Under the pieces are notes generated by a model that saw nothing but the letters and a program-made list of their open reading frames with translations, did no database searches and was not told the origin of the DNA. A program made the position numbers and the translations under genes. A DNA stretch of 64,000 bases from JAJEBT01 sp965214975 (GTDB lineage Bacteria; Pseudomonadota; Alphaproteobacteria; MPNO01; UBA830), in NCBI GenBank assembly GCA_965214975.1, contig OZ244055.1:3743672-3807671 (forward strand), read 5' to 3'. Shown piece after piece: positions 41,207 through 51,427 of this stretch; position 1 is the first letter of the stretch, and every line of letters starts with the position of its first letter.

Positions 41207-42601
41207 TCAGAACTGCCTGACGAAGCGGAACTCGGCGCGGACGCGATCGTGGTCCCGGGCCTGGGCGTTGGTGTCGAGGGTCTCGCGGACCAGCACCAGC
41301 TGCGGGCTGAAGCCGGCGACGGTGAAGGCGCGGTTGAGGACCGAGGCCTGCAGGATCTGCAGCCGGTCCGCGCGCTTGCGGCCGTCGGCGGTGAAGTGGG
41401 GCGCTCCGCGCCCGCCGGCCGCGTAGCCGGTGCGGCGCAGGCTCCAGCTCGCGCCCAGGGTGAAGCCCTTCGGCAGGACCATCGACGCGCCCAGCCGGCC
41501 CCGCGCGCCGTCGTTGCGCCAGGCCGCGCTCCGCGGTCGCCCCCGCTCGAGGCCCAGGCTCGCGCGGATCCGCAGCGTCGGGGTCGCCAGCCATCGGGCG
41601 CCGACGGAGAACGTCGCGACCGGGCCGTCGAGGGCCCCGCTCCGCCGAAGGTCGCGTTCCTTCCACGAGGCGTCGGCGTGAAGGCGCAGGCGCCGGCCCG
41701 TCCGGTGCCCGCCCTCGATGCGGACGCCGACGTCGTCCCCGTGGGGACGGCCGGCGGTCCATTGGCGCGAGGCCTCCGCCAGCAGGCTGGCCCCGGTGTC
41801 GGCGTCCGCCCGCCAGCGCGGCCCGAGGCGAAGGCGGAGCCAGGTCCGGTCGAACCGCCGGCCCTCGTGCTCCTGCCGCGCGGCGTCGGCCCCGGCGCGC
41901 AGCCCCAGCCGCCTGCCGAGCGGATGCTCGTACGCGCCTCCGCCCCACGTCGAGAGGCCCGTCCCCGACCGTGCCCGCGCGCCGGCGTCGCGCCGGAAGG
42001 GCAGCCTGCCGAAGGCGGTGTCCAGATGGACGAAGTCGCTGTCGGAGGCGCGGTTGATGTTGGTGTCGGAGGCGATGGCGAAGCCGAAGCGGCCCGACCA
42101 TCTCCGGCGCGCCCTCATGGCCGCGAGGAACCGGTGAACGTTGCGGACGACGCCGGGCGGCGGATCGCCGGCCAGCACCCGCTCGAAGTGCCTGCGGGAG
42201 AGGCTGTCCTCGCGCTTGAGAAAGAACGCCCGCGCGAGTTCGAGACGCACCCGCGCCAGGTCGGGGCGGGCGACGAGGATGGCGCGCAGGGCGGCGACGG
42301 CCCGGTCGAGCAGGGCCTCGCGCCGGTCCGCGGGGAGGCCGGGTTTCCCGGCGGCGGCCATCGCCGCCAGCCCGGTCCGGAACAGGGTCTCGATCCGGCG
42401 GCCGCCGTCGCGCGGCAGCGCCCGCGGGATGGCCGGCGCCTCCTCCGCCCTGCCGCCGGCGGACAGCGCTTCCGCTTCCGCGGGAGCGGCGTCGACCGTC
42501 TTCGGCGGAGCCCCCGCGGCGGCGCCGGACGCCGGCAGGGCGAGCGACAGCAGGACGGCGGTTGCCGCCGCGCGGCGGCAAGCCCCGGGATTCGCCCTCA
42601 T
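41207..42601 (-). CDS. Slam: surface lipoprotein assembly modifier
   Basis: 464 residues. Signal peptide MRANPGACRRAAATAVLLSL with cleavage near SGAAAG. A TPR-like helical periplasmic domain follows (LLDRAVAALRAILVARPDLA, RVRLELARAFFLKREDSLSR). The C-terminal outer-membrane barrel (DUF560 type) begins at RFGFAIASDTNINRASDSDF and ends in RAEFRFVRQF with a terminal Phe. Slam proteins move lipoproteins such as TbpB, LbpB and fHbp to the outer leaflet. It follows the two-domain lipoprotein gene by 156 bases on the same strand, the usual substrate-exporter pairing. The spacer holds no other gene. Confidence 0.88.
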   Translation of the reverse strand: MRANPGACRRAAATAVLLSLALPASGAAAGAPPKTVDAAPAEAEALSAGGRAEEAPAIPRALPRDGGRRIETLFRTGLAAMAAAGKPGLPADRREALLDRAVAALRAILVARPDLARVRLELARAFFLKREDSLSRRHFERVLAGDPPPGVVRNVHRFLAAMRARRRWSGRFGFAIASDTNINRASDSDFVHLDTAFGRLPFRRDAGARARSGTGLSTWGGGAYEHPLGRRLGLRAGADAARQEHEGRRFDRTWLRLRLGPRWRADADTGASLLAEASRQWTAGRPHGDDVGVRIEGGHRTGRRLRLHADASWKERDLRRSGALDGPVATFSVGARWLATPTLRIRASLGLERGRPRSAAWRNDGARGRLGASMVLPKGFTLGASWSLRRTGYAAGGRGAPHFTADGRKRADRLQILQASVLNRAFTVAGFSPQLVLVRETLDTNAQARDHDRVRAEFRFVRQF

Positions 42602-42756
42602 GTCCGCGAACGGCGGGCGGCGCGGAACCGGACGGGAGGAAGGGACGCGAGGGGAGGGCGAAGGGAAAGGCGGCGGCATCCCGAAGTCGCGGCCTGGCCG
42701 GGACGCGTGGCACCCTTCCCGGGCGCGCCGCCTCCGGGATGCGTGCGGCGGCGGGC

Positions 42757-44501
42757 CTATTGCCGCCTGGCGCCGAAGGCGCCGACGATCCGGTCGCGTT
42801 CGAAGATCCCGCCCGCCTCCTCGTGGTTCGGGCCGTAGAACCGGCCCTCGATCCGGTTCTCGCCGCTTCCCCGCCCGAAACCGCCGTCGCCGAGGGGCAT
42901 TCCCGTCCACGTCATGTCGGCGCGGGCGTCCCCGGTGCCGAGGTTGACGATCCGGGTGAAGGCGACGTCGACGTCCGCGTTGTCGAGATCCGCGGTGACC
43001 GTGGCGTCGCCTTGGACGTGGTCGGGCCTTTCGGTGGCGGTCGCGGAACCGACGTCGGCCCCGACCATGACCCCGCTCCAGGTGGCGGTCCCGGCGCCGA
43101 CGGGATTCGTTCCCGACGCGTCCCCGTACGAAACCGCGTAGGGGCCCATGAACTCCTCGCCGGCGGTCGCGTCATGCTCCACCACCGCGCCGAAAACGTT
43201 GTGATCGAGCCAGCCGCCGTAGCCGGTCGCCAGGTCGGCGCTGTTCCTTGCCTGCGCGATCGGGATCCCGTTTCCGGTCATGACCGCCTGGTACTCGTCG
43301 TAGAGCGGCAGGTCCGGGATGCCGGCGGATTGACTGGGGGCCGACGGGGGCGAGAGCGTGCACGAGAGGCCGTCGCACTCCGCTGTCACGCGTTCGCGCG
43401 TCGAGTCCGCGATGCGGTGCACGTCGCTCGACAGCAGGGAGTCGGCCCCGTTCGCGATCCGGTCGAGTTCCCCTCCGATCCCTTCGGACGTCATGTCCAG
43501 GGACTGTCCACCGGCCAGGGTCCGCGCCGCCGCGAGGTCCGCGACCGGGTAGTCCGGCAAACTGGTCGCCTCTTGGCCCGCTTCCCGCCTGGCGCCGAAG
43601 GCGCCGACGATCCGGTCGCGTTCGAAGATCCCGCCCGCCTCCTCGTGGTTCGGGCCGTAGAAGCTGCCCTCGATCCGGTCCTCGCCGCTCCCCCGCCCGA
43701 AGCCGCCGTCGCCGAGGGGCATGCCCGTCCACGTCATGTCGGCGCGGGCGTCCCCGGTCCCGAGGTTGACGATCCGGGTGAAGGCGACGTCCACGTCCGC
43801 GTTGTCGAGATCCGCGGTGACCGTGGCGTCGCCCTGGACCTGGTCGGGCCATTCGGTGGCGGTCGCGGAACCGATGTCGGCCCCGACCATGACTCCGCTC
43901 CAGGTGGCGGTCCCGGCGCCTGCGGGATTCGTTCCCGACGCGGCTCCGTACGAAATCGCGAGCGGCCCCATCGCCTCCTGGCCGGCGGTCGCGTCATGCA
44001 GCACTATCGTGTTGAAAGCGCTGTGCTCCAGCCAGCCGCCGTAGCCGGTGATCAGGTAGGCACCGATCCTTGCTTGCGCTTGCGCGATCGGGATCCCGCC
44101 GCTGGTCATGACCGCCTGGTATTCGTCGGATGGTTCCAGGTCCGGAATGTCGCTGGATTCACCGGGGACCGACGGGTGCGAGAGCGTGCACGAGGCGCCG
44201 TCGCAGTCCGGCGTCACGCGCTCGCGCGTCGCGTTCGCGATGACGTGCAGGTCGCTCGACAGCAGGGAGTCGGAACCGTCCGCGACCGAGACGAATTTCC
44301 CCTTGATCTCCTCGGACGTCATGTCCAGGGGCTGTCCGCCGACCAGGGCCCGTGCTGCCGCGCGGTCCGTGACCGGGTAGTCCGACAGTCCGGCGGTGCC
44401 GCCTCCGCCTCCGCAGGCGGCGAGGGAGAGGGTCGCGGCCATGGACGCGGCGAGTGTCATGATGCGTGCGTTAGGGGGGGGGGGGGAAATCCAAAGGGCA
44501 T
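42757..44501 (-). CDS. two-domain TbpB-like Slam-dependent surface lipoprotein, phase-variable (C tract)
   Basis: The signal peptide MTLAASMAATLSLAACGGGG (ATG at 44460) has lipobox LAAC. Two homologous domains follow, each about 270 residues, each starting SDYPVTDRAAARALVGG or PDYPVADLAAARTLAGG and each ending FYGPNHEEAGGIFERDRIVG, the barrel-closing motif of TbpB/fHbp-like Slam substrates. An upstream ATG at 44501 with GGAGAAGCCGC starts MPFGF and enters a 13-C tract (44474-44486). With 11 or 14 C it would join the lipoprotein; with 13 it stops after 14 codons. The ATG at 44460 has no ribosome binding site, so the tract likely controls expression. Role: host or metal-ligand binding, by family analogy only. 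Confidence 0.8.
44474..44486 (-). repeat. 13-base C tract at the lipoprotein N-terminus
   Basis: Thirteen uninterrupted C on the coding strand, between the ATG with a good ribosome binding site and the signal peptide. Frame fusion needs 11 or 14. Confidence 0.85.
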
Positions 44502-44599
44502 GCGGCTTCTCCAGTGACTGCGTTCCGGCAGGAACGATCCAAGGACGGGATTCTACCACGGTGACCGGAACGACCGCCAGCCCTGCCGGCAGGACTGCC

Positions 44600-44995
44600 G
44601 GGGCGATCCCGCGCCCGGTTCGGTCGGCGCTTCGGGTTTCCGGCGAAGCCGGTTGCATCCGGATCCGGCTTTTCGCCGCCGGTCCGCCGGCATCGGCATC
44701 CCGCCTGAACCGAAAGCCGCGAACCCGCGAAACGGAACCTGCATGATGGCAGAGAGCCTCGACGAGAACCGCACCAGGCTCCCGGATTCGCCTCCGCGCC
44801 ACGCGCTCCGGCGAAGCCGGGAGCCCGCGGAAGCGGCCGCGAGAAGGGACGCGAGAATGGTGCAGGGCCGTCGCGCGCCGGCCGCAACACCCCGAACCGC
44901 CCGGACGCGGCCCGAACCGGCCGCGATCGGCGAACGCGGGACACTCCCGACCCGTGACCCGGGACTGTCCCACGCTGGCCGACCATCGGGCCGGT
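44600..44995. repeat. intergenic repeat cluster (families A, D, B, C)
   Basis: About 500 bases without a gene. Family A lies at 44606-44690 and the CCGAAAGCCGCGAACC block at 44708-44735. Family B is at about 44800-44870, running from GGCGAAGCCGGGAGCC to GAGAATGGTGCAGGGCCG. A family C piece, GGGACTGTCCCACGCTGGCC, is at 44960-44980. The insertion sequence begins immediately after. Confidence 0.6.
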
Positions 44996-45000
44996 CCGGG

Positions 45001-47346
45001 ACCTCACAACCACCCACAGTTGAGTCAGTGCCTGATCATGTCCATCCTCTTCAAGGCCCGGTAGGTGCTGGTCGCGTGTCGCAGGTGGACGTACCCTTTC
45101 CAGAGCAGCTGGGTTCCCGGCAGCGGCTGTCTTTTCGTCGGGTCGAAGCCCGCCAGCCTGGCGACGTCGACGACGAACGCGCGGATGCCGGGAGGCCTGT
45201 CCGGGGGCGCGCGGGCGCGAACGATCCCGCGGTCGTTCAGGCTGACGTGCAGGATGGTGATCTCGTCGTCGGAGACGACGCGGTTCGCCGGCAGGTCCGG
45301 CTTCTCGCGGGCGAGGCGCTGGAGACCGAAGACGCGGCAGGCGGTGACGGCGTCGAAGGCGAGGCACTTCCGCAGGTCGTCGGCATGGTCGAGCTTCCGG
45401 TCCTCGACGCGGGTTCCGATCCTGGGAACCTTGAACCATTCCTCGATGGTCCAGCGCCGTTCGTACCAGGCGACGACGGTCCGCGCGGTGTCGGCGTCGG
45501 CGGCGGCCTCGGTGATCGGCAGCAGCCAGTGGAGGGGTTCCCTGCCGGCGGGCGGGTCGGGTTCGGTGGCGGACACGGCGAGCATGTCGAGAGGTTCCCG
45601 GCTCGCGGCGTCGCGCGGCGGCGCCAGCCTCACCCTGGCGGCGCGCAGGTCGAGCCGCGCCGTCCGTCCGGACCGCGCCCGCTTTCCGCCGCTGGCGCCG
45701 ATGTCCACGGTCTTGCGGGCAAGGCGCGGGAGCGCGGCGACATGCTCCCACAGATCCTGTTGCCCGCCCGTCCCGAGGACGACCCGCCGCCGCGCCGCGC
45801 GGCGCGACCGCACCAGCAGTCCCGCCTCCCGCGACGCGGCCCCGGAAAGCAGCTCCCGGAAGTCGCCCTCGCGGTCGCAGACCGTGACCACCCGCGCCCC
45901 GGGGCAGGCGCGGGCGAGTTCCCGCGCCCGCTCGTGCCCGCGCAGCCAGCGCGCGCTCTCGTTCCTCCCGTCGCCGCCGTCGCGGAAGGTGGCGTCGAGC
46001 GCGAACACGCCGAGCGGCCGGCCGGCCGCGTTGACCGCGAGGCCCGCATGGGCCACCAGCCCGCGGGCGCCCTTGCCGCCGCCGCCCAGCGCGACAAGCC
46101 CGGCGGTCGCCTCGAGCCCGTCGTAGTTGAGCGTGGTGGTGTCCTGGATCGCGAGGATCACCTCCTCGAGCCGGCAGCGCTCCACCATCGTCGCCTGGTG
46201 CGGCCCGGAACGTGCTCCATGCCCACCTTCCCGCTCGACAGCAGCCGGCAGGCCGCCTTGCGCTCCGCCCGGGACGGAAAGATCGCCGGGATCGCCTCCC
46301 CCGGACGCTCCAGCCACGCCCGCCCCATGCGCGCGATCCGCTCGCGAACCCGGCCGTCGGGATGGCTGCCGCGCGCGTACTCCCGACCGGCCCAGTCGGT
46401 CCTGTCGTCCATGCATGACGCGGGCGCGGCCCGGATGCCCCGTGCCGGCGCGGCGCGCAGGCGGCCCTCCCAGTCCGCCGCCAGCGGCTTCATCCACACC
46501 GTCCGCGGCGCGCCGGCGGCGGCTCCGGGCGGCTGTCCCGAGGTCCGCCGCAGGCAGCGCCGCCAGCCGGCCATCGCGTAGCAGGTGCCGGCGTGCCCGG
46601 GGCCGACGTAGGTGTAGGCCATGAGAGGGCGCACCCCGTGGACCGCTTCCCAGTCCGCCGCCACGCGCGCGGCCGCCAGTTCCGGAACCCGCGAGGCCAG
46701 GCCGTGGACGCGCACGCCGGGCAGAAGCAGGAAGCGGTGGTTGTTGACCAGCAGCGGCAGGTTCGCGACCCGGGCGTCCGCCGACCAGCCGATGAAGTCG
46801 TCGCGCGCCTTCTGGTGCCAGCTCGCGGCGCAGAACCCGATGCCGCCGAGGCGGCCGTGCACGGAGGAACGCACCCAGTGGCGGAGCTGCCCGCCCGGCG
46901 CCCGCGCCCAGCCCTGCGGATGGTGCGCCGCCATCGTCGCTTCCCACCGCCGCCGCTCGCCGTCGCCCGCGACCGGCTCCAGCGTCACCGCGCCCAGGTC
47001 CGCGAGCCGGCAGCGGAGCGAAAGGTCCGGACAGGCCTCCGCGGGCGCGCCCTCGCGGCGCTTGCGGAAGCGCGCGGCCCGCGGCGCCGGCAGCGCGACC
47101 CCGAGCCTGTCCGCGAGCGCCGGCAGCGCCTTGCGCGCCGAGGCAAGGCAGGGCTCGCCCCGGCCGCCGACCCGGTTCTCCCGCGCGCACAGCTCGCGCG
47201 CCAGCGAGCTGCGCGTGCGGCCCTGTTCCCGAACCGCCTTGCCGAACCACGCGACCGTGCCGGCGGAAAACTGGTGAAGACCCACTTGCATGGCCCTTCA
47301 CGTGGGCCGAATCGCTCCTTGAGTCAACTATGGCCCCATGTGAGGT
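45001..47346 (-). mobile_element. IS4-family (Tn5-like) insertion sequence
   Basis: Imperfect terminal inverted repeats bound it: ACCTCACA...CAGTTGAGTCA at 45001-45026 and its counterpart TGAGTCAACTATGG...TGTGAGGT at 47320-47346. The flanks GGTCCGGG and CCGGGACC are also complementary, so the true ends may lie about ten bases further out. No clear target duplication. One transposase gene, frameshifted, fills the element. Confidence 0.75.
45025..47291 (-). pseudogene. DUF4338-Tn5-like transposase, frameshifted
   Basis: The first frame (ATG 47291 to 46158) holds an N-terminal DUF4338 (DruA-like) region: HHPQGWARAPGGQLRHWV, IGFCAASWHQKARDDFIGW, LASRVPELAAARVAADW, and then the Tn5-like start RIARMGRAWLERPGEAIPA. 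The rest, in another frame to 45025, has VILAIQDTTTLNYDG (first Asp), VTVCDREGDFRELL (second Asp) and YERRWTIEEWFKVPRIG with the catalytic Glu of the YREK-type box. The join needs one extra base near 46210. All three catalytic acids survive, so the break is recent, an artefact or programmed. Without correction the transposase is inactive. Confidence 0.8.
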
Positions 47347-47359
47347 CCGGGACCGCGGC

Positions 47360-49185
47360 GCGGGATCACCCTGGCCGCGAGACGGGAGTTCCTTGAGTTC
47401 GCGGCCATCCGTGCCAGAATGGCCGGGCGGGTCGCCCGGCGCGTCCGCCCGCGACGGCGGCCCGCGGCAAGGGCGCGATTCCGGCGCCCGCATCGGGCCG
47501 GCCGGAGGCGCGGCCCGGGAAGGGCCGGTCCATGGATCGACGCAAGCTCCCGATCGGCATCCAGACCTTCCGCAGGATCCGCGAGGAGGGCCACTACTAC
47601 GTCGACAAGACCGGCTACGCCAAGAGGCTGGTCGACGAAGGCACCCACCATTTCCTGTCGCGGCCGCGGCGGTTCGGCAAGAGCCTGTTCGTCGACACGC
47701 TGAAGGAGCTGTTCGAGGGCAGCGAGGCGCTGTTCGAGGGACTCGCCGTCCACGGCCAGTGGGACTGGTCGGCGCGTCATCCGGTGGTGCGTCTGAGCTT
47801 CGGGCGCGGCGATTTCGGGCAGCCGGGCTTTCTCGACCGCAACGTCGCGACCCAGCTCGATGCCGTTGAAAGGCGATCGGGCCTGAAATCCGGATATTCC
47901 GATGCGTCCGAGCGTTTCGCCTACCTGCTCGAGGCGCTTCACGAGCGGACGGGACAGAGGGTCGTCGTGCTGGTGGACGAGTACGACAAGCCGGTTCTCG
48001 ACGCCCTGGGGGATCCGGAACGGGCACGCGCGAACCGCAACTATCTGCGCGGGCTCTACTCGACCCTCAAGGACAGCGACGCCCACATCGGGTTCAGCTT
48101 CATCACCGGGGTGAGCAAGTTCACCCGGACGAGCCTGTTCTCGGGCATGAACAACCTCAGGGACATCACTCTCAGGCCGCGCTACTCCGCGATCTGCGGC
48201 TACACCGAAGCCGATCTGGACGAGACGTTCGCGTCGGAACTCGAGGGGCTCGACCGCGAGAAGATCCGCGAGTGGTACAACGGCTACTCGTGGCTCGGCG
48301 AGGACAGGGTCTACAACCCGTTCGGCATTCTGCAGCTGTTCGACGAACGGCAGTTCGAGGCGTGGTGGTTCGAGACCGGCACGCCGACCTTTCTCGTCGA
48401 CCTGCTGAAGTCGCGCGGGATCCCTTCCACGGATCTCGACGGAATGTTCGCCGACCGGGATCTTCTGTCCTCGTTCGACGTCGACGACATCCCGCACCAG
48501 GCGCTGCTGTTCCAGACCGGATATCTGACGATAACCGACGTCGACGCCCGGGGCGGGTCCGCCGTCTACCGGCTCGGCTACCCCAACAGGGAGGTGCGCC
48601 AGGCCCTGAACAGGCATCTTCTGCGGGCCTGGGCCCCGGAGATGGCGGACGTCGCCCGGGCGGGGAATCTCGGCCGGCTGCTGGCGGACGCCGATCTCGC
48701 CGGCCTCGAGGCGCTGCTGCGGGCGTTCTTCGCGAGCGTTCCGTACCACTGGCACGCGAAGACGCCGATCGCCGACTACGAGGGGCACTACGCGACCGTG
48801 GTCTATTCGCTTCTCTCGGGCTGGGGTCTCGACGCGCGGGTGGAGGACGCGACGAGCCACGGGCGGATCGACCTGGCGGTGACGGCAGGCGAGCACGTGT
48901 ACCTGTTCGAGTTCAAGGTGCTCGGTTCGGCCTCCGAGGGCGCGGCGATGCGGCAGTTGCGGGAGAAGGGCTACGCGGACAAGTACAGGGGGCGGGGCCG
49001 GACGGTGCATCTCGTCGGGGTCGAGTTCGACCCGGAGAAGCGCAACGTCGCGACGTTCGAGACCGCGCGGGCGTGACGTCCGGGCACGTCCCCGGAAGCG
49101 GACGTGAGAATGGTGCAGGATCCCCGGCCCGCCGTCCGCGCGACCCGCGATCCGGTTCCCTCGCCCTGCCGGGATCGCGGCGGCG
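47360..49185 (+). repeat. second copy of the ATPase-nuclease duplication unit
   Basis: Sequence from about 140 bases before the ATPase ATG (CCTTGAGTTCGCG and GGCCCGCGGCAAGGGCGCG) to about 110 bases after its stop (GACCCGCGATCCGGT) matches 38880-40650. Copy 2 gains GGACGTGAGAATGGTGCAGG downstream. Confidence 0.8.
47532..49076 (+). CDS. AAA-ATPase-like protein with C-terminal PD-(D/E)XK nuclease domain, copy 2
   Basis: 514 residues, the same length and nearly the same sequence as copy 1. Walker A-like RRFGKSLFVDTL, Walker B VLVDEYDKPVL and the nuclease core GRIDLAVTAGEHVYLFEFK are intact. Residues 102-143 differ strongly: here FLDRNVATQLDAVERRSG in place of YLEEDVTTQLELLEEQGG, up to HERTGQR. 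The low divergence elsewhere means either a recent duplication with local replacement or gene conversion that spares this window. It lies directly beside the Tn5-like insertion sequence. Confidence 0.85.
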   Translation: MDRRKLPIGIQTFRRIREEGHYYVDKTGYAKRLVDEGTHHFLSRPRRFGKSLFVDTLKELFEGSEALFEGLAVHGQWDWSARHPVVRLSFGRGDFGQPGFLDRNVATQLDAVERRSGLKSGYSDASERFAYLLEALHERTGQRVVVLVDEYDKPVLDALGDPERARANRNYLRGLYSTLKDSDAHIGFSFITGVSKFTRTSLFSGMNNLRDITLRPRYSAICGYTEADLDETFASELEGLDREKIREWYNGYSWLGEDRVYNPFGILQLFDERQFEAWWFETGTPTFLVDLLKSRGIPSTDLDGMFADRDLLSSFDVDDIPHQALLFQTGYLTITDVDARGGSAVYRLGYPNREVRQALNRHLLRAWAPEMADVARAGNLGRLLADADLAGLEALLRAFFASVPYHWHAKTPIADYEGHYATVVYSLLSGWGLDARVEDATSHGRIDLAVTAGEHVYLFEFKVLGSASEGAAMRQLREKGYADKYRGRGRTVHLVGVEFDPEKRNVATFETARA

Positions 49186-49661
49186 TGCCGAACCGTCGGC
49201 GACGCCTTCCCGTTTCGCCGCGCGCAGACCGGAACGGCACGGTCCCGTTCGCCGGCGCCCGGACGCCATGCCCTTCTCCGGCCTCCCCGCGCCCGTCCGC
49301 AAGGGGAACGCGCCGCCGCGCAGGCGCCGGGCGGAACCCCGGCCGTCATCGACGGCCCGCGGGCGCGCGCGGCGGCCGTCACTCTCGCGCGGCGCATGAA
49401 ACGCGACCCGGCGCCGGCCGGGTCGCCGGCGGGAGCCGCTCGCGGACGCCGGGCGAAGGCGGCGGCAACCGGTCCGGTCGACGAAAGCGGAACGCGGCCG
49501 TCATCGAGCGCGCCCTCGACCCCGGAGAACCCGCGGAAGCGCGGGATCCGTCCGCCCGGCGGGAATCGCCGATCGACGGCTTCCGCGACGCGGGCTCCCG
49601 CGGCACGGCGGCCCGGGCGGGGCTTCGTTCGCGTCCCGGAACCCCGGAGCGCATCCACGGC

Positions 49662-49745
49662 CCCGCACCATTCTCCCGTTCCTTCCCGCGGCCGCTTCGG
49701 CAGGCTTCCGGCTTCGCCGGTCCGGGCTTCGGGAAGCCGGTCCCG
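49662..49745. repeat. dispersed intergenic repeat, family B (inverted)
   Basis: CCCGCACCATTCTCCC with GCGGCCGCTTCGGCAGG and CTTCCGGCTTCGCCGG is the reverse complement of the 44800-44870 element. The rest of the 814-base spacer 49077-49890 holds no gene that I can support; its long frames have no domain or start signal. Confidence 0.6.
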
Positions 49746-49890
49746 ATCGCGCGGCAGGCGGATCCCCACCCGCCGTCGGCGCCCGGTCGCGACGGAGAAC
49801 GTTCCCGCGACCCCGGGGGCCGCGCTGGACCGGCGGCCCCGGCCCCGCTAGATTGCCGGCCCGACCCTTCCCGCAGCCGAGAGGCGGTTC

Positions 49891-51411
49891 ATGGAAACCC
49901 ATCAGCTCTACATCGGGGGCCGGTTCGTCGACGCCGAGAGCGGCGAGACCAGACCGACCCTCAACCCCTGGAACGGCGAGGCGGTGGCGGAGATCCCCGT
50001 CGCGGGCGCGAACGACGTCCGTGCCGCGATCGCGGCCGCCCGCAAGGCGTTCGACGACGGTCCGTGGCCGCGCATGTCGGGCGCGGAGCGCTGCGAGGCC
50101 ATCACGGCGCTGGCGGCGAGGATGAAGGAGCGCCAGAAGGATCTGGCGCGGCTCGAGTCCATCGATTCCGGGGGCACGATCGCCAAGACCGGCGCCGACG
50201 CCTACCTGGCGCAGCGCCAGATGGCCTATTTCGGGGAGATGGCGAGGAACTACGACGCCGAGCCCCGCGAGATCGCGGGCATGTCGCGCCCCGGACGCTC
50301 CTACAACTACACGATCCGCGAGCCGATCGGCGTGTGCGCCTCCATCATCCCCTGGAACTTCCCGCTGATGATGGCGGTGTGGAAGCTGGGACCGGCGCTC
50401 GCGACCGGAAACACGATCGTGCTCAAGCCCGCCACGGACACGCCGCTGTCGGCCATGGAGCTGGCCCGGATCGTCGACGGGTGCGGGTTCCCGGAAGGCG
50501 TCGTCAACATCGTCACGGGTCCCGGCGGCCGGATCGGCGAGGTTCTGACGACCAGCCCCGACGTCGACAAGGTGGCGTTCACCGGATCGACGGAGGTCGG
50601 CCGCGACATCATGGCCAAGGCGTCCGGGACGCTGAAGAAGGTGACGCTCGAGTGCGGCGGCAAGTCGGCCAACATCGTGCTCGGCGACGCCGACTGGGAC
50701 ATCGCGGTGGACGGCTCGATCTTCGCCGCGTTCTACCACCAGGGCCAGGTCTGCGAGTCGGGCACGCGGCTTCTCCTGCCGGCCGACCGCCACGACGAGT
50801 TCGTCGAGCGGATGGTGGCGAGACTCGAGGCGCTCCCGATGGGGGATCCCCTGGATCCGGCCACCAGGGTCGGTCCCGTGGTCTCGCCGAGGCACATGGA
50901 GACGGTGCTCGGGTACGTGGAGAAGGGCAGGGACGAGGGCGCGACGCTCGTCTGCGGCGGCGAGCGGGCGACCGAGGGCGATCTCGCCCGGGGATCCTTC
51001 GTCAAGCCGACGGTCTTCACCGACGTCACCAACGACATGACGATCGCGCGGGAGGAGATCTTCGGTCCGGTTCTCTGCGTCATGCGCTACGAGACCGAGG
51101 ACGAGGCGGTCGCGATCGCGAACGATTCGATCTTCGGGCTCGGCGGCGGCGTGTGGTCGGAAGACCTCGACCGGGCACGCGCGCTCGCCGGGCGGCTGCG
51201 CACCGGCACGGTCTGGATCAACGACTGGCACCTGCTGTCGGAGCGGATGCCGTTCGGCGGCTACAAGCAGTCGGGGATCGGCCGCGAGTTCGGCGAGGAG
51301 GGGCTGAACGAGTACACCGAGGTCAAGGCGCTGCACGTGGACGACGCGAAGACCCGCGAGAACAAGCCCTGGTACGACATGCTCGTCCCCCGCGAGGCCG
51401 CCGCCGGGTAG
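49891..51411 (+). CDS. NAD-dependent aldehyde dehydrogenase
   Basis: 506 residues. Conserved blocks: YIGGRFVDAESGE, CASIIPWNFPLMMAVWKLGP, the NAD motif FTGSTEVGRDIM, the general base in LECGGKSAN, the catalytic cysteine in FYHQGQVCESGTRLL, EEIFGPVLCVM and PFGGYKQSGIGRE. It oxidises an aldehyde to the acid; substrate unclear (betaine-aldehyde-like or phenylacetaldehyde-like relatives are possible). The ATG follows GAGAGGCGGTTC. The convergent amidohydrolase starts 17 bases after its stop. Confidence 0.93.
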   Translation: METHQLYIGGRFVDAESGETRPTLNPWNGEAVAEIPVAGANDVRAAIAAARKAFDDGPWPRMSGAERCEAITALAARMKERQKDLARLESIDSGGTIAKTGADAYLAQRQMAYFGEMARNYDAEPREIAGMSRPGRSYNYTIREPIGVCASIIPWNFPLMMAVWKLGPALATGNTIVLKPATDTPLSAMELARIVDGCGFPEGVVNIVTGPGGRIGEVLTTSPDVDKVAFTGSTEVGRDIMAKASGTLKKVTLECGGKSANIVLGDADWDIAVDGSIFAAFYHQGQVCESGTRLLLPADRHDEFVERMVARLEALPMGDPLDPATRVGPVVSPRHMETVLGYVEKGRDEGATLVCGGERATEGDLARGSFVKPTVFTDVTNDMTIAREEIFGPVLCVMRYETEDEAVAIANDSIFGLGGGVWSEDLDRARALAGRLRTGTVWINDWHLLSERMPFGGYKQSGIGREFGEEGLNEYTEVKALHVDDAKTRENKPWYDMLVPREAAAG

Positions 51412-51427
51412 GCGGCGGGGCCGCGCG

